NCBI RefSeq assembly: GCF_017876595.1
Contig: NZ_JAGIOG010000001.1
Coordinates: 1,302,001-1,366,000 of the forward strand
Reading direction: 5' to 3'
Origin: Aeromicrobium fastidiosum
GTDB taxonomy: Bacteria > Actinomycetota > Actinomycetes > Propionibacteriales > Nocardioidaceae
DNA: 64,000 bases
Part shown: one piece after another, positions 16,381-23,714 of the stretch
Numbering within the stretch: position 1 is the stretch's first letter
Layout of the letters: the number at the start of each line of letters is the position of its first letter
The notes under the pieces: model-generated
Seen by the model: the letters and a program-made list of their open reading frames with translations, nothing else
Database searches by the model: none
Told to the model about the DNA's origin: nothing
Made by a program: the position numbers and the translations under genes

Positions 16381-17244
16381 ATGACCACCATCCGTGAGAC
16401 ACGCCGCATCCTGCTCGACGGCAACCCCGTCGACGTCGTCCGCCAGGGCGAGACCCTCGTCGCCGGGGACGGCCGCACGGTCGCGATCGCCGACGCGCAC
16501 CACCTCCCGCCCGTCACGCCGTCCAAGATCATCTGCGTCCACCTGAACTACATCAGCCGGGTCAAGGAGATGCAGACGACGCTGCCTCCGGCACCGACGT
16601 ACTTCCACAAGCCGGTCTCGGCGCTCAACTCGCACGACGCGGCGGTCGTGCGTCCCGACGGGTGCAGCTGGCTCAACTACGAGGGCGAGATCGCCATCGT
16701 CATCGGACGCACCGCGCGCAACATCTCGCCTGCCGAGGCCGGTGACTACATCCGCGGGTTCACGGTCGCCAACGACTACGGCCTCCACGACTTCCGTGAC
16801 ACCGACTCGGGGTCGATGCTGCGCGTCAAGGGTGCGGACACGTTGTGCCCCGTCGGACCCGGTGTGGTCGAGGGCTGGGACTTCCGCGGCAAGCAGATTC
16901 GGACGCTCGTCAACGGCGAGGTGCGCCAGGACGGCAACACCGACGAGATGGAGTGGGACATGCACTACCTCGTCGCCGACATCGCGCGGACCATCACGCT
17001 GCAGCCCGGCGACCTGCTGCTGTCGGGCACGCCGGCCATCTCCCGAACGGTGTACCCCGGCGACGTCGTCGAGGTCGAGGTCGAAGGACTCGGCACGCTC
17101 CGCAATCACATCGTGACGGGGCCGACGCCGATCCGCACCGACGTCGGCGCGCAGGTCACCGAGTCCGAGGAGGTCCTCTCGACTGCCCAAGGCGGCGACT
17201 GGGAGTTCCGCGGCATCCGCAAGCCGCAGCCCGCGGCACACTGA
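16381..17244 (+). CDS. Fumarylacetoacetate-hydrolase-family enzyme (HpaG-like)
   Basis: A 287-residue FAH-family protein. The family metal-binding triad is seen as YEGEIAIVIGR (Glu-x-Glu, about residues 100-110) with the downstream Asp in GFTVANDYGLHDFRD. GDLLLSGTPA near residue 217 is the other hallmark. In the homoprotocatechuate pathway, HpaG decarboxylates and isomerises the HpaE product. In E. coli two FAH domains are fused; here there is only one, so it may do one of the two steps. It starts at ATG 16381 after AAAGGA. Confidence 0.85.
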   Translation: MTTIRETRRILLDGNPVDVVRQGETLVAGDGRTVAIADAHHLPPVTPSKIICVHLNYISRVKEMQTTLPPAPTYFHKPVSALNSHDAAVVRPDGCSWLNYEGEIAIVIGRTARNISPAEAGDYIRGFTVANDYGLHDFRDTDSGSMLRVKGADTLCPVGPGVVEGWDFRGKQIRTLVNGEVRQDGNTDEMEWDMHYLVADIARTITLQPGDLLLSGTPAISRTVYPGDVVEVEVEGLGTLRNHIVTGPTPIRTDVGAQVTESEEVLSTAQGGDWEFRGIRKPQPAAH

Positions 17245-17263
17245 CCGGAAGCGAGCGTCTCGG

Positions 17264-18763
17264 ATGACTGTCACCGACATCGTCACGACCACTGACTGGG
17301 TGCGCCGAGCCAAGGACATGGTCGTCCCGGCCGGCATCTTCGTCGACGGCGAGATGCGCGCCGCCGCCGGCACGCGCGCGATTCGCACGCCGCGGGACGG
17401 GAGCGTCATCGGAGAGCTCGCCTGGGCGGGGGAGGGCGACGTGGACGTCGCTGTCGCGGCCGCGCGTCGAGCGTTCGACCATGGTCCATGGCCGCGCATG
17501 CACCCGCGAGAGCGCGGAGAGATCCTGCAGGCGTTCTCCGCACTCGTGCACGAGCACCGCGACGAGCTCGCACTGCTGGTGAGCCTGGAGATGGGCAAGC
17601 CGATCCGTGCCGCTCACGACATCGAGCTGCGTGCCCTGGTCAGGACCCTGCGCTACTACGGCGAGATCGCCGACAAGGAGCATGGCGAGGTCACGCCGAC
17701 GACCGACGGCGAGCTCTCGCTCGTCACTCGCGAGCCGTCCGGGGTGGTCGCGTCCGTCGTCAGCTGGAACTTTCCTCTGACCCTCGCAGGATGGAAGTTC
17801 GCCCCGGCCCTGGCCGCCGGTTGCGCGGTCGTGCTGAAGACCGCCGAGCAGTCGCCTCTGTCGATGCAGCGGGTGGCTGAGCTCGGGGCGCAGGCGGGCC
17901 TGCCGCCGGGCGTCCTGAACGTCCTGAGCGGCGACGGAGTCGTCGTGGGCCGGGCTCTGGGACTGCACCGCGACGTCGACGTGCTGACGTTCACGGGATC
18001 GACCGCCGTCGGGCGACACTTCCTGCGGTACTCGGCCGACTCCAACCTCAAGCGCGTCCAGCTCGAGCTCGGTGGCAAGTCGCCCAACATCATCTTCCCG
18101 GACGCACCGGATCTGGACGCGGCTGCCGACACCGCAGCCTGGGCGATCTTCTTCAACAGCGGCGAGATGTGCACCGCGGGGTCTCGTCTCGTCGTGCACC
18201 GCGATGTGGCGGACCAGGTGGTCGACCGGATCGTCCGGACCAGCGCGTCGTGGGCACCAGGGGACCCTCTGGATCCCACGACGACGATGGGGCCGCTGGT
18301 CGACCAGTCGGCGCTCGATCGCGTCCTCGGCCAGCTCGAGGAGGGCATCGCAGCGGGTGGACGCGTGCTCACCGGCGGCCGGCAGGCGCGGCCGGACAGT
18401 GGTGGGCCCTACCTCGAGCCGACCGTGGTGACGGGTCTTGGTCGTGACAACCTGCTCGTCCGCGAAGAGCTCTTCGCCCCGGTGCTGTCGGTGCTGGAGG
18501 TGGCCGACGAGGACGAGGCCGTCGCGGTGGCCGGTGACACTCCCTACGGTCTCGCGGCTGCGGTGTGGACCTCGGACCTGGGCACTGCCCACCGGGTGGC
18601 CAAGCGTCTCAAGGCCGGGACCGTGTGGGTCAACTGCTACGAGGAGGGTGACCTGAGCGTCCCGTTCGGGGGGGTGAAGCTGTCGGGCTTCGGACGCGAC
18701 AAGTCGCGACACGCCCTCGACGAGTACACCGACCTCAAGACGACGTGGATCGCCCATGGGTGA
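17264..18763 (+). CDS. PuuC-like gamma-glutamyl-aminoaldehyde dehydrogenase
   Basis: A 499-residue aldehyde dehydrogenase with VVSWNFPLTLAGWK, ELGGKSPNIIF and catalytic C303 in FFNSGEMCTAGSR. The C-terminus VPFGGVKLSGFGRDKSRHALDEYTDLKTTWI closely follows PuuC, which oxidises gamma-glutamyl-gamma-aminobutyraldehyde. Co-location with a PuuD-like amidase and a gamma-glutamylamine ligase in the same probable regulon supports oxidation of a gamma-glutamylated aldehyde. It could instead act on a free arylacetaldehyde. Its stop overlaps the puuD-like ATG by 8 bp. Confidence 0.85.
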   Translation: MTVTDIVTTTDWVRRAKDMVVPAGIFVDGEMRAAAGTRAIRTPRDGSVIGELAWAGEGDVDVAVAAARRAFDHGPWPRMHPRERGEILQAFSALVHEHRDELALLVSLEMGKPIRAAHDIELRALVRTLRYYGEIADKEHGEVTPTTDGELSLVTREPSGVVASVVSWNFPLTLAGWKFAPALAAGCAVVLKTAEQSPLSMQRVAELGAQAGLPPGVLNVLSGDGVVVGRALGLHRDVDVLTFTGSTAVGRHFLRYSADSNLKRVQLELGGKSPNIIFPDAPDLDAAADTAAWAIFFNSGEMCTAGSRLVVHRDVADQVVDRIVRTSASWAPGDPLDPTTTMGPLVDQSALDRVLGQLEEGIAAGGRVLTGGRQARPDSGGPYLEPTVVTGLGRDNLLVREELFAPVLSVLEVADEDEAVAVAGDTPYGLAAAVWTSDLGTAHRVAKRLKAGTVWVNCYEEGDLSVPFGGVKLSGFGRDKSRHALDEYTDLKTTWIAHG

Positions 18764-19511
18764 GCACTCGTCGTCGCCCCGCCCGCGCATCGTCATCCCG
18801 GCGCGATTCTCGGAGGGTGCGACGGCCCTGCGCTACGCGGCGGAGGTGACCTCCCGCAAGCTCGTCGAGGCGGTCTGGGCCGCTGGCGGCGAACCTCTGG
18901 TGATGCACCCCAGCGCGCCCGGGGCGATCGTCGACGACGCGGACGTCCTCGGGCGGCTCGCGGTAGCCGACGGCGTGCTCCTTCCGGGAGGCGGCGACCT
19001 GTCCTCGCGGTGGACGGGCCAGGAGCATCACGACACGCTGTACGACGTCGACGAGGAGCAGGACGCCTTCGACCTGGCGTTGGCACGAGTGTGCCTGACC
19101 ACCGGTTTGCCGCTGCTGGCCGTGTGCAGGGGGCTCCAGGTGGTCAACGCGCTCCGGGGCGGGCGCATCGTGCAGGACATGGACGAGGAGCTGGGCGAGG
19201 AGCGCCACCACCGTCACCGCGTGCACGACGTCTCCGTCGCCTCGGGCTCGACCCTCCACGGCATCGTTGGCCAGGGTGTGCGAGCGTCCTGCTACCACCA
19301 CCAGTGCATCGCGTCGACCGGAGAGGGGCTCCGTCCGGTCGCGTGGTCCGAGGACGGTGTGGTCGAGGCCGTCGAGACCGACGGCCCCGGCTGGTTCGTC
19401 GGAGTCCAATGGCATCCCGAAGACACCTGGGAGACCGAGTCGCAGCAACGGGCACTGTTCGTCGCCCTCGTGCAGGCCAGCGCGGGCCGGCTCTCGTCAG
19501 TCGAGCTCTGA
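18756..19511 (+). CDS. PuuD-like gamma-glutamyl amide hydrolase (class I GATase fold)
   Basis: A 251-residue class I glutamine-amidotransferase-fold hydrolase. The nucleophile is C124 in LLAVCRGLQVVN and the His-Glu pair is H220 and E222 in VQWHPEDTW; DGVLLPGGGDL (about 69-79) forms the oxyanion region. PuuD releases glutamate from gamma-glutamyl-GABA. Here it would release glutamate from the product of the upstream dehydrogenase. The HHHRHRVHDVSV stretch also follows PuuD. It is the last gene of the operon; the 3' end overlaps the convergent marR gene by 15 bp. Confidence 0.88.
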   Translation: MGEHSSSPRPRIVIPARFSEGATALRYAAEVTSRKLVEAVWAAGGEPLVMHPSAPGAIVDDADVLGRLAVADGVLLPGGGDLSSRWTGQEHHDTLYDVDEEQDAFDLALARVCLTTGLPLLAVCRGLQVVNALRGGRIVQDMDEELGEERHHRHRVHDVSVASGSTLHGIVGQGVRASCYHHQCIASTGEGLRPVAWSEDGVVEAVETDGPGWFVGVQWHPEDTWETESQQRALFVALVQASAGRLSSVEL

Positions 19512-19994
19512 GGTCTCGACGAGCGTGCGCAGGGCCTGTGTCATGGCGTCGACCTGCGCCGCGTCGAGACCGCCGACGAGATCGGACTCGGCCCGGTTGA
19601 ACTCCGGGTATATGCGGTCCATCAGGGCGAGACCGTCAGAACTGAGCCGCAGGTTCACCAGACGTCGGTCGACCGTGCTGGGAATCCGCTCGATGAGGTT
19701 GCGCGCCGACAAGGTCTTGGCGACACCGGTCAGAGTGCCCTTGCTGATGCCGACCGAGTCGGCGATGTCCCGGGTCTCCATCGAGTCCCAGATCCACAAC
19801 GTCCACAGCACCAGGAATCCGGTCCAGGTCAGGTCGTTCGGTCGAAGCACCTTGGTCGTCAGATTGCTCCTGACGGCGTTGGCCGCTCGGTACAGGCTGA
19901 GCAGGGCGTGCGATGCGCCGTAGTCGAGCGGGAGGTGCTTGACGCGCTGTCGGGTCGCCTGCTCAGTCTCTTCGAGTGAGTGGTGGTCGGGCAT
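19497..19994 (-). CDS. MarR-family transcriptional regulator
   Basis: A 165-residue winged-helix regulator of the usual MarR length. The helix-turn-helix is around residues 75-98 (TRDIADSVGISKGTLTGVAKTLSARNLI) and the wing is RIPSTVDRRLVNLRLSSDG (about 99-117). It is convergent with the puuD-like gene and sits in the middle of the amine/aromatic region. That makes it the best candidate for binding the CGTTYGG-NN-CCRAACG palindromes nearby. No such site is visible before its own start, so it may not be autoregulated. The effector is unknown. Confidence 0.9.
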   Translation of the reverse strand: MPDHHSLEETEQATRQRVKHLPLDYGASHALLSLYRAANAVRSNLTTKVLRPNDLTWTGFLVLWTLWIWDSMETRDIADSVGISKGTLTGVAKTLSARNLIERIPSTVDRRLVNLRLSSDGLALMDRIYPEFNRAESDLVGGLDAAQVDAMTQALRTLVETSELD

Positions 19995-20029
19995 GTGAGG
20001 ACTCTATGCCCGACCACCCGCGTGCCCGA

Positions 20030-20827
20030 TCAGGACGTGATCTTCGCCAAGGTGGTGCCGCCGTCCCACTGCACGCCGACCTGCCGGTAGTAGCCGCCGA
20101 TCATCTCGTCGACCGTCAGGTCGGCCAGCTCCTCGGTGGGTGCGTCGAACAGTCGCAGCTCGGCGTCGCCGGTCCACGTCTGTCCGCCCTCTGCTGCCTT
20201 GGCGCCGGTCGCGATCAGCTCGGAGTAGGCGTCCCCGGTGCCGGCGATGTCGGGGAGCACCCGGTGGTGCGCCATGGGGTGACCGTTGACGAAGCCGTTG
20301 GTGGCCGCTGGCTCCTTGAGCGTCACGACCGCCTCGGCGAGCCTGCGATCCGATGCCGACAACGTGGCGCCGAACATGCCGCCCGCGGCGATCTGCGGCG
20401 CGGCTTGGGCGAACGGGTGAGGGCGTGTCTGCCACATCGACCCGAGCTTCTTCGGGTAGCCCTGGTGCAGGCCGCGGCCGATCGCGAAGTCCTTGTCGAC
20501 CCAGATGAAGACGCAGCGCGAGTAGGTGACTCCCTGGAAGGAGCACCGCACGACCACGAAGGCCTCCTTGTACTGGGAGCGGACAGGGTCGAGCAGCTCG
20601 GCTCGGTCGGTCGAGCACGACTGCCAGTCGGCCCAGATGAACGCGACAGCGCCTGGGTCGTCGGGAGCAAGCTCGAGCGGAGCCGGCAGCAGGGCCTTGA
20701 CCCGCGCCGGGTCCGTCCGGTACTCGACGGTGAGCAGGTCGCCGGAGTAGAACCACGGCGGCGAGGGGATCAGCGAGGATGCGCCGGACTGCGTCCGTGG
20801 GTAGAGGAAGCCCTGCATGTCCGTCAT
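20030..20827 (-). CDS. Acetoacetate-decarboxylase-family enzyme
   Basis: A 265-residue ADC-family (PF06314-type) protein. The conserved GYPKKLG (K126 and K127) corresponds to the Schiff-base lysine region of clostridial acetoacetate decarboxylase. YRTDPARVKALLPAPLEL at the N-terminus and a WQT-type loop also fit. Family members catalyse decarboxylation, hydration/dehydration or aldol chemistry on oxo acids. It is transcribed divergently from the gamma-glutamylamine ligase, and both promoters carry identical operators, so it should belong to the same pathway. It might replace a missing step after ring cleavage; that is inference. The start is ATG 20827. Confidence 0.85.
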   Translation of the reverse strand: MTDMQGFLYPRTQSGASSLIPSPPWFYSGDLLTVEYRTDPARVKALLPAPLELAPDDPGAVAFIWADWQSCSTDRAELLDPVRSQYKEAFVVVRCSFQGVTYSRCVFIWVDKDFAIGRGLHQGYPKKLGSMWQTRPHPFAQAAPQIAAGGMFGATLSASDRRLAEAVVTLKEPAATNGFVNGHPMAHHRVLPDIAGTGDAYSELIATGAKAAEGGQTWTGDAELRLFDAPTEELADLTVDEMIGGYYRQVGVQWDGGTTLAKITS

Positions 20828-20841
20828 GTTCACTCCTGGAT

Positions 20842-20859
20842 TCGTTTGGCTCCGAACGA
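20842..20859. promoter_or_regulatory. Operator TCGTTTGG-CT-CCGAACGA (decarboxylase promoter)
   Basis: The 18-bp near-palindrome (7 of 8 arm positions paired) lies 14 bp before the decarboxylase ATG. The same 22-bp sequence occurs in inverted orientation at 20912-20933 for the divergent gene. Confidence 0.65.
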
Positions 20860-20913
20860 TACCGCGCGCCCGGGATCTTGAAAAGCCCTTGTGCTGGGGA
20901 CTCCACTCGATTA

Positions 20914-20931
20914 TCGTTCGGAGCCAAACGA
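20914..20931. promoter_or_regulatory. Operator TCGTTCGG-AG-CCAAACGA (ligase promoter)
   Basis: Exact reverse complement of the site at 20842-20859, ending 16 bp before the GTG start of the glutamine-synthetase-like gene. Each divergent gene therefore has its own operator at the same distance from its start codon. Confidence 0.65.
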
Positions 20932-20947
20932 ATTGGAAGGACGCCCC

Positions 20948-22297
20948 GTGCACCCTGACCTCGCAGGCCTCGAACAGGCTCAGCGCCAGCTCGAGGAACA
21001 AGGCATCGACGTCGTGCGTGTCGGCTATGCCGACCTGATCGGGGCCGACCGAGGACGCGACGTCCTGGTCAGCCACTTCGGGCGGACCGTCGGCGGCGGC
21101 CTGGCGTTCTGTCGCTCGGTGTTCGCGACGACGCCCGGTGGAGAGGTCGTCGACTTCGAGGGCGGCATGTCGGACGGCCTCCCGGACGTCAAGGTGGTCC
21201 CCGACCTGTCGACGCTGCGGCCCGTCCCGTGGGAGCCCGGCGTCGCACACTGCATCGCTGACGTGTTCGACCCCGACGGCACGCCCTCGGCCGAAGGGCC
21301 ACGCCACGTCCTCCGCCAGCTCCTCGCCGAGTTCGCCGCGCTGGGGCTGTCGCCGATCATCGGTCCCGAGCTCGAGTTCTTCGTGCTCGAGAAGAGCGAC
21401 AAGACCGCCACGGGGTGGCACCGGTACGGCGAGGCCACCGGCAACGTCTACACCGCGGGCCTCAAGGGCGACCCCGACAGCATCACGCTCGAGACGCTGC
21501 GCACGTTGGGCGACTACGGGCTGGACGTCATCTCGGCCAACCACGAGTTCTCGTCCGGTCAGTTCGAGATCAACCTGTGGCACGGCGAGGCGCTGGACGC
21601 CGCCGACCGGGCCCACCGCTTCAAGACGGCGATCAAGGAGCTCGCGCACCGGCGCGGGCAGCTCGCGACCTTCATGCCCAAGCCGTTCAACGACGAGGGC
21701 GGGTCGGGGTATCACCTCCACTTCTCGATGCTCGACGACCAGGGCAATGCCCTGTTCGACGACCCCTCCGCCCCTCACGGCCTCTCGACCATGGCGCAGC
21801 ACGCCATCGGCGGGATCCTGGCCCACGCGCCTGCTGCCGCGGCCCTGTCGAACCCCACGATCAACTCGTACAAGCGCTTCGGGCCCGACACCCTCGCGCC
21901 CTGGCTCATCGACTGGGGGCTCGACAACCGCAGCGCGATGCTGCGCATCCCGCCCGAGCGGGGTGCTGCGTCGCGGATCGAGCTGAGGCTCGGCGATGCC
22001 AGCGCCAACTCGTACCTCGTGATCGCGGCGATGCTCGCGGCGGCCCTCCTGGGCATCCGCAACGAGATCGAGCCACCGGAGCCGTTGGTGGGCTACGGCT
22101 ACGACGTCGCCAAGGCCGCCCAGCTGCCCAGCACGCTCGCCACGGCGCTCGACGCCCTGGAGGCCGATCAGGAGATGACCGCGCTGCTCGGCCCCAAGTT
22201 CGTCGCGGCCTTCCTGGCCTACAAGCGCGACGAGGTCGCCCGGTTCCAGCGGTGGACCACCGACTGGGAGTTCGCCGAGTACGCCTACCACATCTGA
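20948..22297 (+). CDS. Glutamine-synthetase-like gamma-glutamylamine ligase (PuuA/IpuC type)
   Basis: A 449-residue GS-family protein. GPELEFFVLEK (about 139-149), HEFSSGQFEINL, GGSGYHLHFSM, INSYKRFGPDTLAPW and RIELRLGDASANSYL follow the GS fold. The catalytic GSGMHCHQS motif of true glutamine synthetases reads GSGYHLHFS, as in PuuA/GlnA3-type enzymes that couple glutamate to amines with ATP. It probably activates an imported amine as its gamma-glutamyl derivative. The GTG at 20948 follows GGAAGG. It is co-operonic with the P450 46 bp downstream and divergent from the decarboxylase. Confidence 0.88.
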   Translation: MHPDLAGLEQAQRQLEEQGIDVVRVGYADLIGADRGRDVLVSHFGRTVGGGLAFCRSVFATTPGGEVVDFEGGMSDGLPDVKVVPDLSTLRPVPWEPGVAHCIADVFDPDGTPSAEGPRHVLRQLLAEFAALGLSPIIGPELEFFVLEKSDKTATGWHRYGEATGNVYTAGLKGDPDSITLETLRTLGDYGLDVISANHEFSSGQFEINLWHGEALDAADRAHRFKTAIKELAHRRGQLATFMPKPFNDEGGSGYHLHFSMLDDQGNALFDDPSAPHGLSTMAQHAIGGILAHAPAAAALSNPTINSYKRFGPDTLAPWLIDWGLDNRSAMLRIPPERGAASRIELRLGDASANSYLVIAAMLAAALLGIRNEIEPPEPLVGYGYDVAKAAQLPSTLATALDALEADQEMTALLGPKFVAAFLAYKRDEVARFQRWTTDWEFAEYAYHI

Positions 22298-22343
22298 TCT
22301 GCACGACCGCCGAACGAGCACCGCACGACGAGAGGACACCCCC

Positions 22344-23624
22344 ATGCCCCGATACGAGCCCGTACCGCTCGAGGACGTCGACCTGTCCGACATCGACGGC
22401 TTCTCCGATCTGCGCGGATTCGCCCAGTTCGACACGCTGCGCGCCGAGGACCCGGTCCACTGGACCGAGGAGGCGGACGGTGCCGGCTTCTGGGCCGTCA
22501 CACGGTACGAGGACATCTGGTCGGTGGACAAGGACGCCGAGTCGTTCACGTCCGCGGCCTTCGTCGGCCTCGAGGACGTCGACGACGATCTGCGGGACTT
22601 CCGCCGATCGATGCTGGAGATGGACGGGGCGCGGCACCACGCCCTTCGCAAGCTCGTCCAGCGCGAGCTGTCGCCGCGCAACCTGATGAAGAACTACGAG
22701 GGGTTCCTGCGCGAGCTGACGCGCGACACGGTCGAGAGGGCGCTTGCCGAGGCAGCCGACAACGACGGCGTCATCGACTTCGTCGCCTCGATCAGTGCGG
22801 ACTTCCCCATCCAGGTGCTGGCGCGCCTGCTGGACGTGCCGAAGGAGGACACCGCCCAGCTCATCGCCTGGGGCAACGAGATGGTCGCGAACACCGACCC
22901 CGACTACGCCACGGTGCGCGCGGACCTCGACGAGTCGGACCAGTACCGGCACCTTCCGTTCCGCTCTCCGGTCATCCAGGACGTCTGGGACTACGGCAAC
23001 GAGCTACGTGCCCGGCGAATCGGCGGCGACGGCACCGACCTCATCTCCATCCTGGCCAACCGCATGCCCGACGACCATGTCCCGCTGACGCAGCAGGACT
23101 TCAACAACTACTTCTCGCTGCTCGTGATCGCCGGCAACGAGACGACTCGCCACGCGATCAGCAACTCGATGCTCGGCCTGATCGAGCAGCCCGAGCAGCT
23201 CCAGCGACTGAAGAGCGAGCCCGAGCTGATGACAGGTGCCGTCGAGGAGCTCCTGCGGTGGGCCTCCCCGGTCTACCACTTCCGGCGCACCGCCACCCGC
23301 GATCTGGAGCTGGGGGGCAAGCAGATCGCCGAGGGCGACAAGGTCGTCATGTGGTTCGCATCAGGTAACCGCGACGACACGGTGTTCGACGATCCGTACT
23401 CGATCGACGTCACGCGCACCAACGTCGACCACATGACGTTCGGCAAGGGCAGCCCTCACCTGTGCTTGGGCAACGCTCTGGCCCGCATGGAGATCCGGCT
23501 CATGTTCGAGGAGCTGCTGCCACGGCTGGCGGACATCCAGGTCGCCGGCGACGTGAAGCGGATCCGCAGCAACTTCGTCAACGGCATCAAGAAGTTCCCG
23601 GTCCGCATCACGCCGGCCTCGTGA
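22344..23624 (+). CDS. Cytochrome P450 co-transcribed with the gamma-glutamylamine ligase
   Basis: A 426-residue soluble P450 with standard catalytic residues: I-helix A263-G-N-E-T-T268, an ELLRW ExxR helix, and FGKGSPHLCLG with the heme thiolate C374. The heme-loop spacing (FGxGxPHxC) and the length resemble actinobacterial CYP families that act on bulky or CoA-linked substrates. The gene follows the gamma-glutamyl ligase in the same operon, so it may oxidise the gamma-glutamylated amine or its ring; this is inference. The likely electron donor is the reductase encoded at 23715. The start is ATG 22344 with GAGAGGAC upstream. Confidence 0.92.
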   Translation: MPRYEPVPLEDVDLSDIDGFSDLRGFAQFDTLRAEDPVHWTEEADGAGFWAVTRYEDIWSVDKDAESFTSAAFVGLEDVDDDLRDFRRSMLEMDGARHHALRKLVQRELSPRNLMKNYEGFLRELTRDTVERALAEAADNDGVIDFVASISADFPIQVLARLLDVPKEDTAQLIAWGNEMVANTDPDYATVRADLDESDQYRHLPFRSPVIQDVWDYGNELRARRIGGDGTDLISILANRMPDDHVPLTQQDFNNYFSLLVIAGNETTRHAISNSMLGLIEQPEQLQRLKSEPELMTGAVEELLRWASPVYHFRRTATRDLELGGKQIAEGDKVVMWFASGNRDDTVFDDPYSIDVTRTNVDHMTFGKGSPHLCLGNALARMEIRLMFEELLPRLADIQVAGDVKRIRSNFVNGIKKFPVRITPAS

Positions 23625-23669
23625 TCCCGGCATGACGCGGGTGGTGGACGGCAGGGGCGCGACCAGATA

Positions 23670-23687
23670 TCGTTTGGATACAAACGA
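23670..23687. promoter_or_regulatory. Operator TCGTTTGG-AT-ACAAACGA before the reductase
   Basis: An 18-bp dyad with 7 of 8 arm positions paired, the same layout as 20842 and 20914, ending 27 bp before the chosen ATG. It places the reductase in the same regulon as the ligase/P450 operon. Confidence 0.6.
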
Positions 23688-23714
23688 AAGTGGTGAGACG
23701 AAGTGGAGCAGCTG

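Noticed and set aside
20030-22681. An 883-codon minus-strand frame spanning the ADC-family gene and the region opposite the ligase
   Set aside because: Only its last 265 codons encode a recognisable protein. The rest lies antisense to the clearly conserved ligase gene and reads as Arg/Val-rich high-GC shadow.
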